Positions 7,150 through 12,861 of a stretch of DNA of 27,715 nt are shown in pieces (position 1 is the stretch's first letter; every line of letters begins with the position of its first letter). Source of the DNA: a virus; IMG/VR virus record IMGVR_UViG_3300021425_000143, positions 1-27,715 of that record. One strand, written 5' to 3'. The translations under genes and the position numbers were made by a program. The notes under the pieces are model-generated. The model did not search any database. It had not been told where the DNA came from and was given only the letters and a program-made list of their open reading frames with translations.

Positions 7150-7358
7150 CTGTCTACGCCATCCTTAATATTTTGTTGTCTGAAAAATTCCTTTGCTGGC
7201 GGTACAAGATCGATGAGTTTTGTTGACTCACGAGCCAGGTGTGGCGCTACATGGCCGTAGCCATCCCGGTATGCCTTGTGGGCATCCGGCACAGCCTTAG
7301 ACCAATTGCAGGTACAAACACACCCAGCAGGAGTGATGTAGCAAATATGTATACTCAT
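7146..7358 (-). CDS. Small cysteine/histidine-containing protein
   Basis: The 70-residue product has CVCTCNW near residue 13-19 and HKAYRDGYGHVAPH at ~27-40, which could form a zinc site. Otherwise it resembles nothing I recognise. It overlaps its neighbours at both ends (TAATG at the start, GTGA at the end), sitting in a run of five tightly coupled small genes. Confidence 0.62.
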   Translation of the reverse strand: MSIHICYITPAGCVCTCNWSKAVPDAHKAYRDGYGHVAPHLARESTKLIDLVPPAKEFFRQQNIKDGVDR

Positions 7359-7588
7359 TAGGATACTCCCAGTGCCTCTTTGGCTACCAGAGGAACGGTG
7401 TCTGCATAGACGGTTAAACCCATGGCACCGTAGCCAACCTTAGCAAGATGGATTAGTTTACCGTCAGTTGAGGGCGTGCCAAAATATTGAGGTGTGTTGC
7501 CGTATCCTGCACGTTTTCTTAGAGACACCTGTCGCCAGATGTACTCACGCAAGCCACAGTCTTCGAACGACGTTGTTTCTAGATTCAT
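7358..7588 (-). CDS. Hypothetical protein
   Basis: No family is recognised for this 76-residue protein. It is neither strongly hydrophobic nor charged, and has a glycine/tyrosine-rich middle (RAGYGNTPQYFGTPSTDGK). Its ATG overlaps the upstream stop (ATGA) and its stop overlaps the next ATG. Coupled organisation on both sides is the main evidence that it is real. Confidence 0.6.
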   Translation of the reverse strand: MNLETTSFEDCGLREYIWRQVSLRKRAGYGNTPQYFGTPSTDGKLIHLAKVGYGAMGLTVYADTVPLVAKEALGVS

Positions 7589-7926
7589 GACTCGCCTTCC
7601 ACCTTCTTGTAGATACGCTCAAATTCGCCAGCTGGGAGGGAGGACACCCCCACATTATCACCGTCGCCGGTCACGACCACAAGATATGTGTCATGCGGAA
7701 CGTGCACCCACGTGTCTTCGCCACCTTCTTCGGTAGGAGCAGCTAACATTTCAAGATAGTACTGCTGTTTGTCGCTGTGATCTGGGTTAGTGATCCTACC
7801 AATACGGTAGTTCAGTTTGTGGTTGTCGAGCAGCGCCATGAGATCAGAAACGTCCCATGGGAATTCTAGGTCTAAATATGCAGCAATCACTTCTTGTGTT
7901 GCAGTGTACTTGTTAATCTTTGCCAT
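7585..7926 (-). CDS. Hypothetical protein, first gene of a coupled cluster
   Basis: This 113-residue mixed alpha/beta protein begins with a helical segment (YTATQEVIAAYLDLEFP) and continues with strand-rich sequence ending in an acidic tail. I recognise no family. A weak purine site (GAGAAAGA) precedes the ATG. The gene follows a 107-base gap and leads the coupled run down to 6617. Confidence 0.62.
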   Translation of the reverse strand: MAKINKYTATQEVIAAYLDLEFPWDVSDLMALLDNHKLNYRIGRITNPDHSDKQQYYLEMLAAPTEEGGEDTWVHVPHDTYLVVVTGDGDNVGVSSLPAGEFERIYKKVEGES

Positions 7927-8033
7927 ACTTTTATCTTTCTCTTAGATGCTCGACCGATGACACGATCGAATCAATTGTTATAATACAAAATGCGCTTAAA
8001 ACGCAGACTATGTTAATGTGTTGGAATCATCCA

Positions 8034-8360
8034 TCACGTCATCGTCTTGCACATTTGACGAAATATCTTTCTCATTATGGAATCTTTCAACTCCTGAGGT
8101 GGGAGTTGATCGACGTGCAGAACAGGGAGCTCCATCGCCCTACTGACGGCTAAGAAAGCGTCATCGTCAACGAAGTGGTCGACTGGGTCGACTTGGGCGA
8201 GGCCTTCTGCATCAAAAGGCTGGCTTTCCTCGCTATATGCGAGGAGGCGATCCCCGTTCCAATAGGTTTCACACAGTTTCAAAGTTCCGTCATTAAGCAG
8301 CACAAACCGCCACTGCCACATGGTCGGAATGTCCGGAGAATCATCATCTAGAAAGTTCAT
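8034..8360 (-). CDS. Hypothetical acidic protein
   Basis: No family is recognised for this 108-residue protein. The N-terminal half is rich in W/D (MWQWRFVLLNDGTLKL, a likely beta hairpin). The C-terminal 25 residues are basic and helical (LKDSIMRKIFRQMCKTMT). The start overlaps the stop of the upstream gene by one base (TAATG). It ends the cluster before a 107-base gap. Confidence 0.6.
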   Translation of the reverse strand: MNFLDDDSPDIPTMWQWRFVLLNDGTLKLCETYWNGDRLLAYSEESQPFDAEGLAQVDPVDHFVDDDAFLAVSRAMELPVLHVDQLPPQELKDSIMRKIFRQMCKTMT

Positions 8361-8677
8361 TAGTAATCCTTATCTTGGTCGTAAATATCGTAAATAGAAA
8401 GCGATCCGTCCTCGTGTACGTAGTTTACAAACGAGACCGGACTGGTCTGCAGTCTTCCATGTTTGGTCCAAAACACCCATCGCTCTCCTGGAACTGGAGG
8501 GTCGATCATGTCTGTAATCGGCTCTCGTGCAAGGTAGTTGTTGATGTCATCGATTACGGTTTTGGAATTCAAGTTGTAGACTTCAGCGTCAGAGTCTCGA
8601 GTGACACACATTTCGTCAGTAAGACCATTTGCTTGGATCTCGTAACGCGACCCAGTCTGTGTTGTGACAACAATCAT
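8360..8677 (-). CDS. Hypothetical protein
   Basis: An open frame extends to 8731, but the start at 8677 is preferred: it forms an ATGA overlap with the upstream gene and follows a GGTGG site. The resulting 105-residue protein (MIVVTTQTGSRYEIQANG...) is strand-rich and acidic, with WVFWTKHGRLQTSPVSFVNYV near the C-terminus. No domain is recognised. Confidence 0.62.
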   Translation of the reverse strand: MIVVTTQTGSRYEIQANGLTDEMCVTRDSDAEVYNLNSKTVIDDINNYLAREPITDMIDPPVPGERWVFWTKHGRLQTSPVSFVNYVHEDGSLSIYDIYDQDKDY

Positions 8678-8883
8678 GCAACACCACCTTCGTAAATTTC
8701 GTTGCGGTTTTTCCTGTTGAATGGGGTCCAACGTGAGTCCAGCGCGTTAGCTAGAATTCCACGCACTTTCTTAGTGTCTACAAATATCAATCCCACGAGT
8801 ACCACTTCAGCGGCAACCACAAGGGCTGCGCCAGTTCTCATACCAGCGCGTTCGATAGCTACAATATCTTTAGGGTCGTACAT
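8674..8883 (-). CDS. Small single-pass membrane protein
   Basis: Residues ~17-36 of this 69-residue protein (GAALVVAAEVVLVGLIFVDT) form a clear hydrophobic segment. A basic C-terminal tail (KKVRGILANALDSRW, NRKNR) is probably cytoplasmic. An AAAGGAAAAG stretch lies upstream of the ATG. It is coupled to the next gene by an ATGA overlap. No family is recognised. Confidence 0.66.
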   Translation of the reverse strand: MYDPKDIVAIERAGMRTGAALVVAAEVVLVGLIFVDTKKVRGILANALDSRWTPFNRKNRNEIYEGGVA

Positions 8884-8928
8884 TATGATTCTAACTCTTT
8901 TCCTTTTAGTAGTGCTAATGCTTCGGTA

Positions 8929-9267
8929 TTAAATTGCTGTGCGGACAACGTTAATGAAGTCGATCTCTTGAAAGAGTTTATCCATAGCCTCATCGGGATT
9001 GCCTCCACCAGCAATGGTGTTGGCAAGATTGTCGTACGCATTAATCGTAAGCGTCTGAATAGAGTTACGATGCGTTAGCGTGCGAGTAAGTTTCTCGTAA
9101 GACTTTATGTTGTCTCTCAAAATATCAATGTAAGCCTCGGATTGCTTGTTGGCACGAGAAACACCACGCCAGTCGCCAACGAGGCACCCGGCAATAAACA
9201 CTGTTGTTACACCCCAGATCTTGGGGTTTTTGAGTACTTCGATGGCTTTGTTCTTTACGTTTTCCAT
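8929..9267 (-). CDS. Membrane-anchored hypothetical protein
   Basis: The 112-residue product has one hydrophobic segment near the N-terminus (IWGVTTVFIAGCLVGDW, ~18-34). A long polar helical domain follows (SEAYIDILRDNIKSYEKLTRTL) that could form a coiled coil. The ATG has a strong TTAGGAGG site. It is the first protein gene after the tRNA-like structure. Confidence 0.68.
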   Translation of the reverse strand: MENVKNKAIEVLKNPKIWGVTTVFIAGCLVGDWRGVSRANKQSEAYIDILRDNIKSYEKLTRTLTHRNSIQTLTINAYDNLANTIAGGGNPDEAMDKLFQEIDFINVVRTAI

Positions 9268-9306
9268 AGTTGCCTCCTAATGGCTGTTTTGTATTAAAAT
9301 ATAGAG

Positions 9307-9399
9307 TGGTGCCCCAGGTGGGTAATGCTCCCACGTAGCGCCAGGCTGAATGGCTTGGCGAGTACAATCGCCGTGCACCAAACAGTGTACGTCCTGGGC
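9307..9399 (-). ncRNA. tRNA-like cloverleaf with CCA end, non-canonical
   Basis: On the minus strand this 93-base stretch can fold into four arms. The acceptor is GCCCAGG with CTGGGGC (one mismatch, one wobble) followed by A-CCA. A D-like arm has an eight- to ten-base loop. GGCGA/TCGCC closes a six-base loop. A long variable-type arm is GCCA/TGGC, and GTGGG/CCCAC has a seven-base loop. The size fits a class II tRNA. However, the T loop reads AGCATTA instead of TTC-R-A, and the anticodon loop has six bases, so no anticodon can be assigned. It may be a decayed tRNA or a tRNA mimic. It lies just upstream of a gene, with no gene inside it. Confidence 0.4.
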
Positions 9400-9435
9400 A
9401 AGAGCCTACATCAACTAGGCCGGGGCTTGAGCTTG

Positions 9436-9543
9436 TTAGTTCTTTCGTGTAGAAATGCTTAGTAGTAGGACTACTACTAAGAAGAGTACCCCCAACACAA
9501 CCAACTGTGATGGAACAGTGGAAGCGGCTAATTGTTCTTGCAT
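9436..9543 (-). CDS. 35-residue single-pass membrane peptide
   Basis: An ATG at 9543 opens a 36-codon frame beginning MQEQLAASTVPSQ, followed by an unbroken hydrophobic run (LVVLGVLFLVVVLLL) and a short basic tail, STRKN. It starts two bases after the stop of the upstream zinc-ribbon gene, so coupling is likely. The codons of the hydrophobic run create a striking inverted repeat (CTTAGTAGTAG and its complement at 9459-9482). It could be a holin- or antiholin-like peptide or a small membrane regulator; the function is unknown. Confidence 0.6.
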   Translation of the reverse strand: MQEQLAASTVPSQLVVLGVLFLVVVLLLSISTRKN

Positions 9544-9545
9544 TA

Positions 9546-9677
9546 TCAGTCTTCTACCGCAACTAGTTCTCTCGTCTTCCCAGCGATTTTGCACGTGTGT
9601 TTAATGTAGATCCACCGTGCAGCCATAGCTGGTTGTTCTTTGGTAGTGTAGCCGCATCGCGGGCATTGAAATTTCAT
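9546..9677 (-). CDS. 43-residue zinc-ribbon-like protein
   Basis: The ATG at 9677 has a CAGGAGA site. The product starts MKFQCPRCGYTT, a classical C-x2-C knuckle, and has a later HTC (~31-33) that could complete a zinc site. The tail is charged (KTRELVAVED). It is followed directly by the 35-residue membrane peptide gene and preceded by the tRNA-Tyr. A function as a small nucleic-acid-binding or adaptor protein is inferred. Confidence 0.65.
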   Translation of the reverse strand: MKFQCPRCGYTTKEQPAMAARWIYIKHTCKIAGKTRELVAVED

Positions 9678-9712
9678 TGTTTCTCCTGTGTAATGGTTTA
9701 TGTGAAGGACCG

Positions 9713-9795
9713 TCCCCCGGGTAGGAATCGAACCTACCTAGCCGTACGGCGTCTGGTTTACAGCCAGATTCTGGTCCCAGCCAGCACCGAGGGGG
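9713..9795 (-). tRNA. tRNA-Tyr (anticodon GTA), class II
   Basis: On the minus strand an anticodon arm TCTGG-CTGTAAA-CCAGA gives anticodon GTA (Tyr). GCC-GTAC-GGC forms a long variable arm, as bacterial tRNA-Tyr has. The T arm GTAGG-TTCGATT-CCTAC is canonical. The 3' acceptor strand is CCGGGGG with discriminator A, and CCA is not encoded. The 5' strand CCCCCTC pairs for five bases and then mismatches twice, and the D arm is hard to draw canonically, with one extra base. The 5' half is therefore atypical and the exact ends may shift by a base or two. Confidence 0.78.
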
Positions 9796-9806
9796 GTTGT
9801 AAATAT

Positions 9807-10223
9807 CTAGGGTGTCACTGAAGATGGGTTGTTTGGACGAGTTACAAACATCTCGCCAGAAATGCCAAGTCGAACGCACTGTTCAAACCATTTGTCTCCG
9901 TGACCGTCTGCTTTACCAGCAAATACATGTGCTACCTCGTGGTAGATCAATTCAAGACAGTCTTCAATACTTGCCTGAAGAATGAAGTCTTTTGAAAATA
10001 TGATTGTAGGCTCCGTAGGATGATACTTGGTGATGCCTGCTGCCATGTCGCCAGTCCATCCGATACTGACGTTCCAGACTTCTGATGTCTGGGCGTTGAT
10101 TAGACGACCAACTTCGATAGCCAACTTAGTGAGTAACCAAGTAGTTCTATCCTCGATTACGTTTGTTTTAATTGCACGTAGCGCTGAGTCCACGTAGTTT
10201 TGTCTAACAACTAAAGGTTCCAT
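9807..10223 (-). CDS. SprT-like zinc metalloprotease
   Basis: The 138-residue protein contains LIYHEVAHVFAGKADGHGDKW at ~95-115, shown here as the two pieces HEVAHV and GHGDKW. This is an H-E-x2-H zinc site followed by the third ligand, in the spacing of SprT/wss1-type peptidases. The start at 10223 is chosen because GGGGA lies six bases upstream; an in-frame ATG at 10235 has no ribosome site. In cells, SprT-like proteases degrade proteins crosslinked to DNA. In phages the role is unknown. The gene lies directly upstream of the tRNA-Tyr. Confidence 0.8.
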   Translation of the reverse strand: MEPLVVRQNYVDSALRAIKTNVIEDRTTWLLTKLAIEVGRLINAQTSEVWNVSIGWTGDMAAGITKYHPTEPTIIFSKDFILQASIEDCLELIYHEVAHVFAGKADGHGDKWFEQCVRLGISGEMFVTRPNNPSSVTP

Positions 10224-10288
10224 TACGTTCCCCATATTAGGTTTATTAGTAAATATGATTATAGTCGTTCTCTGTCGGCAAGTGCCGA

Positions 10289-10510
10289 TCAGATGCTCGA
10301 GTCTAGACCTTCGTAGAGATCTGCTTCTGCTTCTCTCTCATTGCGTGAGCTACGCAGATTGAACATGCCAAACCCGTGGAGAGAAAGGACCCATGCAATA
10401 ATCAAGAATGGGAACCTGATTGTGAGCCATACCATTACGGCCCAGATAACAAAAACGACGGCCGTAACCAAGACGGCAATAGTGTATGCGCTAAAATCTT
10501 GCTTGTTCAC
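10289..10510 (-). CDS. Two-pass membrane protein, paralogue of the gene at 10987
   Basis: The 73-residue protein starts at GTG with an AAGGAG site. It has two hydrophobic segments (~10-31 and ~35-48), then a polar acidic tail. Its alignment with the gene at 10987-11187 is visible without gaps around VWLT-x5-P-x5-W-x-L/F-x2-H-x-F and the following N-x-R, so the two are duplicates. Both form a short membrane protein with a cytoplasmic tail. Function unknown. It is preceded by a terminator. Confidence 0.72.
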   Translation of the reverse strand: MNKQDFSAYTIAVLVTAVVFVIWAVMVWLTIRFPFLIIAWVLSLHGFGMFNLRSSRNEREAEADLYEGLDSSI

Positions 10511-10530
10511 GTTAACTCCTTATGGTGGTA

Positions 10531-10583
10531 ATAAAAAAAATTAAAAAGCCGTGTAAACGCGGTTAAGCGCCTGCACGGCTTTC
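10531..10583 (-). terminator. Intrinsic terminator
   Basis: On the minus strand AAAGCCGTG pairs with CACGGCTTT, with a smaller GCG/CGC hairpin inside the loop, and is followed by TTTTTAATTTTTTTT. It sits between the genes ending at 10597 and starting at 10510, and is the clearest terminator of the window. Confidence 0.88.
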
Positions 10584-10596
10584 TAAGTAATAGTGG

Positions 10597-10797
10597 TTAA
10601 ATCTCGCTGAATGTAATCTCGTCAAGGTTCGGTTTGATACTATACTCGGAACGACGGTTGATCAGTTTTCCAACGGCGTATCCTCCAGCATAGCAAGCTG
10701 CGAAATATGCTGCAACAGCAATTCCGAAACCAACTTTGGTTTTGGTGGATACTTCCTTAGGAACAACGATCGAGTCAATAGTGAGTTCTGTGTCCAT
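10597..10797 (-). CDS. Small membrane protein
   Basis: The frame is open further upstream, but the ATG at 10797 with an AAGGA site is the best start, giving 66 residues. It has a polar N-terminus, then a glycine/alanine-rich transmembrane segment (VGFGIAVAAYFAACYAGGYAVG) broken only by small residues, and a basic-then-acidic tail. The A-x-Y...G-x2-IG-R/K-x-L pattern resembles the membrane segment of the gene at 21082. Both follow a type I upstream element. The terminator lies directly downstream. Function unknown. Confidence 0.7.
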   Translation of the reverse strand: MDTELTIDSIVVPKEVSTKTKVGFGIAVAAYFAACYAGGYAVGKLINRRSEYSIKPNLDEITFSEI

Positions 10798-10842
10798 AGT
10801 CTGGTCCTTAAAAATAAGTATTATTCTAGCGGGGTATTTCCC

Positions 10843-10873
10843 CTCCGTTATAACATGTGTATGCGTTGCGAAC
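10843..10873 (-). promoter_or_regulatory. Upstream element type I, copy A
   Basis: The minus strand reads TTCGCAA, thirteen bases, then TATAACGGAG. Copies with identical spacing lie at 21427-21456 and 21892-21923. TGT before TATAAC gives an extended -10 look, but no TTGACA lies at the right distance. About 50 bases separate it from the ATG at 10797. It is probably a promoter, possibly for a non-host polymerase. Confidence 0.62.
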
Positions 10874-10990
10874 TCAGGTACAAGACTCGCAAATATCGGG
10901 GTTCTCAAGGTCACACGACGGTGCTTCGAGAGCCTCATCATCCCACTCGATGTCGTCGCTACAATCCTTCTCGGGTTCTGGGTTGCTCAT
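10874..10990 (-). CDS. 38-residue acidic cysteine-containing protein
   Basis: The ATG at 10990 overlaps the upstream stop by 4 bases (ATGA) and has a GAAGGAG site. The product begins MSNPEPEKDCSDDIEWDDEA and ends with CDLENPDICESC, so four cysteines are present in a very acidic chain. No family is recognised. The stop touches the type I element. Confidence 0.6.
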   Translation of the reverse strand: MSNPEPEKDCSDDIEWDDEALEAPSCDLENPDICESCT

Positions 10991-11187
10991 TTGGCTCCTT
11001 CAGTTTCTGTATTTGGCATATTGCGACGCATATTGTGTCGAGAAAAGCTGTGACACAAAAAAGCCCATACAACCCACATCAATGGCGCTTGCATTGTAAG
11101 CCAAACGCCAAAATATGCTACAAGCATGACCGTAGCTAGTGCTAGGAAACCCGTAAGGTACCATGTCACTAAATCACTCTTCTTCAT
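10987..11187 (-). CDS. Two-pass membrane protein, paralogue of the gene at 10289
   Basis: The start at 11187 (MKKSDLVTWYL) is chosen because AGGAG lies 11 bases upstream; a longer frame to 11217 lacks a site and overlaps the upstream gene more. The 66 residues hold two hydrophobic segments and a polar tail with MRRNMP. VWLT, P, W, H-x-F and N-x-R are shared with the paralogue at 10289. It overlaps the end of the upstream gene by 14 bases. Function unknown. Confidence 0.7.
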   Translation of the reverse strand: MKKSDLVTWYLTGFLALATVMLVAYFGVWLTMQAPLMWVVWAFLCHSFSRHNMRRNMPNTETEGAK

Positions 11188-11548
11188 TAGTGTATCCACT
11201 CCTGTCGTCGTATACACCGTAGTGTTCGTAATTGCTCATAAAATATAACATGGCAAACGCGTGCCAAGCCACAGATGCCATGTGTGCAATTTCTGTTTCT
11301 TCGTCGTAGTCTTCGCCTGACCAAAACTGGTTAGCGTGTCGTTGCATTGCTGCATAACTAAGAGACCAAGAATATCCCCGCTCCCAGTTACGATCGGCAT
11401 ACTTTTTTGCACCAACACCGTATGCTTCGGCAAGTTGCCAAAGTGCTTCTGGTGGAATAAGATCAAAGCGAGCTAGTTTTTGTCCTTTCTCGCCACCCGT
11501 TGGGGAGACCATGCGGACCTCTTTGTCGTTTTCGTCATAGTCAGTCAT
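11174..11548 (-). CDS. dATP/dGTP diphosphohydrolase-like protein (DUF5664-type)
   Basis: From the ATG at 11548 (MTDYDENDKEVRMVSPTGG), which overlaps the upstream gene by 8 bases, the product has 124 residues. ARFDLIPPEALWQLAEAYG-x-GAKKY, NWERG-x-SW, AAMRH-like AMQRHANQFW and a metal-ligand-like EDYDEETEIAHMASVAWHAF follow in the order I recall for a phage family annotated as dATP/dGTP diphosphohydrolase N-terminal or DUF5664. The HAF/AWHA histidines fit a helical metal-dependent nucleotide hydrolase. Adjusting the dNTP pool for replication is inferred from the name and from its position just after the replication genes. Confidence 0.6.
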   Translation of the reverse strand: MTDYDENDKEVRMVSPTGGEKGQKLARFDLIPPEALWQLAEAYGVGAKKYADRNWERGYSWSLSYAAMQRHANQFWSGEDYDEETEIAHMASVAWHAFAMLYFMSNYEHYGVYDDRSGYTNEEE

Positions 11549-11744
11549 CAAGGTATTCGCCTTCTTCGTTAAGAATATCAACACTGTAGGTGTCAAGATT
11601 ACACTCGTCTAATGGTCGCTCGCTGCATTCGCATAGCTGGTTAATCAAGTTTTTGAAATCTTGAACTACAGAAAGAACATAAACCTCGTCTGCGTGAGGT
11701 CGGAATCTGACTTTTACGTCAATGCCTGTTGTCTTTTCTTGCAT
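11541..11744 (-). CDS. Hypothetical protein
   Basis: The 67-residue protein has an ATG with a strong ATAAGGAG site. It begins MQEKTTGIDVKVRFRPHADE, has a mid segment with four cysteine/acidic residues (CECSERPLDECNLD) and an acidic tail. No family is recognised. It is the first gene after a type II upstream element and overlaps the next gene by 8 bases. Confidence 0.65.
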   Translation of the reverse strand: MQEKTTGIDVKVRFRPHADEVYVLSVVQDFKNLINQLCECSERPLDECNLDTYSVDILNEEGEYLDD

Positions 11745-11783
11745 TTTGACTCCTTATGGTTAGTTGGGTTTTGGGGTGCGGGG

Positions 11784-11807
11784 CAGTTTATAGACATACC
11801 CCAGGTC
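11784..11807 (-). promoter_or_regulatory. Upstream element type II, copy 2
   Basis: The minus strand reads GACCTGGGGTATGTC then TATAAACTG, with one base more than the other two copies. It lies about 40 bases before the ATG at 11744. TATAAA here is the closest of the three copies to a -10 box. Confidence 0.58.
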
Positions 11808-11814
11808 TCAGCAG

Positions 11815-12144
11815 TTAGTCTTCGCTGTTCTGCTTATCGCTTTCTTCAATGAGAATACCCCACCCTTGCTCAACACGATCGTTAAGCTTGATGAACTGCT
11901 CCTCAAAGATGCGCTTCGAGTAACAACGAATGTTGTTGCCCATCCTTGTCATGTAATATCCAGGGTAAACACGCACAATGTTCGGTACGAGGTTGCGGTC
12001 TACAATGATGTATTGTTGACCTTGTGGCGTGGTCTCAAGAGTGCCAATCAAAGCTGCTGCTTCGTGGATGTTCTCGGTCGTAATCTGGACAGCGTCAACC
12101 TCGAATGGTCGACGAATATGGGAAGTAAAGTCAAGCTCACTCAT
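11815..12144 (-). CDS. Small phage protein of the PGYY/PGDY type, function unknown
   Basis: The ATG at 12144 has an AGGTGA site and overlaps the upstream gene; a GTG at 12153 is also in frame. The 109 residues open with RRPFEVDAVQITTENIHEAA and contain VYPGYYMTRMGNNIRCYSKR followed by IFEEQF. This resembles widespread small phage proteins with a P-G-D-Y/W...F-E-x2-F/Y pattern, which have no assigned function. It is coupled to the DNA-binding protein gene upstream. Confidence 0.62.
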   Translation of the reverse strand: MSELDFTSHIRRPFEVDAVQITTENIHEAAALIGTLETTPQGQQYIIVDRNLVPNIVRVYPGYYMTRMGNNIRCYSKRIFEEQFIKLNDRVEQGWGILIEESDKQNSED

Positions 12145-12625
12145 CGATGTCACCTAGGTTGCCATGAATACCTTCGTCAGGAACAGCGTACTTGGCGTCC
12201 AGTTCGTCCTCCACAATGGTGACAAACATGGTTTGCAAATATGCCTTGGTACCGGTCTTACCGTTAACCTCCCAGTCGTAACCTGTAATGATCAAGTCAA
12301 CCGTCTCGAAGTCTGCATAGTCAAGCATTTCTACGGTGTCCTCACCGAGACCTGTACGGGTCGTGCTAGTGAGCATTGTGATCCGAGGGGGACGCACTCC
12401 GTACTTAACAGCGACCTGGACGTAAGGCGTAGGTGTATCGCCCTCGTCACGGGGCTTTAGCTCCTTGACGTTCCAGCCGTCAGCAAGCATCTGCTCAGCG
12501 ACGTCTTCCTGCAGAATAACCGAGAAGTTGCGAGAGCCTGCAGCGTTGTACTTGTCTTCGGCACCTTTGAAGTTTCGGAATACAATTTGCGCATCCTCAA
12601 TTGTTACGGTTTTCTTATCAGCCAT
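12137..12625 (-). CDS. Single-stranded DNA-binding protein-like
   Basis: This 162-residue acidic protein resembles actinophage proteins annotated as ssDNA-binding proteins. The shared features I recall are an early FRNFKGAEDKYN, then SRNFSVIL, GWNVKELKPRDEGD, YVQVAVKYG-x-RPPRI, LDYADFETVDLIITGYDW and a final AYLQTMFVTIVEDEL. The strand-rich, acidic-tailed layout fits an OB-fold protein covering exposed strands and recruiting partners through its acidic C-terminus. It starts with a GGAGAT site and lies just downstream of the replicase gene in the same transcript, as expected for a replication partner. Confidence 0.72.
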   Translation of the reverse strand: MADKKTVTIEDAQIVFRNFKGAEDKYNAAGSRNFSVILQEDVAEQMLADGWNVKELKPRDEGDTPTPYVQVAVKYGVRPPRITMLTSTTRTGLGEDTVEMLDYADFETVDLIITGYDWEVNGKTGTKAYLQTMFVTIVEDELDAKYAVPDEGIHGNLGDIDE

Positions 12626-12639
12626 GTTATATCTCCAAT

Positions 12640-12861
12640 TCAGTGAATATAGGGTAAAGTGTTAAACTGGTCATCATCTAGATTCAGACCATCTGGTGAC
12701 GAGGCAAACTCTTGTGCTGCCCCGACAGTTTTGTGTTGTTTTGCATCCCGAATATCGAAAGACCAAAACCCGTATGAATCAAGACCAGACTTGATCACAG
12801 ACCAATACAGGTCTTGGTTTCCGACATTCGTATGGATGATGTATGTGATGCTACTAGACAT
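12640..12861 (-). CDS. Hypothetical protein downstream of the replicase
   Basis: A start at 12861 (MSSSITYIIHTNVGN) overlaps the end of the replicase gene by 8 bases and is preferred over an in-frame ATG at 12894 deeper inside it. The 73-residue product begins strand-rich and includes YGFWSFDIRDAKQHKTVG. No family is recognised. It is coupled to the replicase. Confidence 0.6.
   Translation of the reverse strand: MSSSITYIIHTNVGNQDLYWSVIKSGLDSYGFWSFDIRDAKQHKTVGAAQEFASSPDGLNLDDDQFNTLPYIH

Noticed and set aside
7970-8010. TATAAT on the plus strand and TATTATAAC on the minus strand as promoters in the 107-base gap
   Set aside because: No plus-strand gene follows, and on the minus strand no -35 box or similarity to the type I or II elements is seen. 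A promoter for the gene at 7926 remains possible but unsupported.
9459-9482. Perfect inverted repeat, first taken for a terminator or operator
   Set aside because: It lies within the hydrophobic codons of the 35-residue gene, has almost no loop and no T run, so codon repetition explains it.
9601-9879. 92-codon minus-strand frame
   Set aside because: It runs through the tRNA-Tyr and overlaps the better-supported 43-residue zinc-ribbon gene.
10275-10288. TCGGCA/TGCCGA hairpin after the stop at 10289 as a terminator
   Set aside because: It has a two-base loop and no T run follows. A TATAAT nearby at about 10260 lacks a -35 box.
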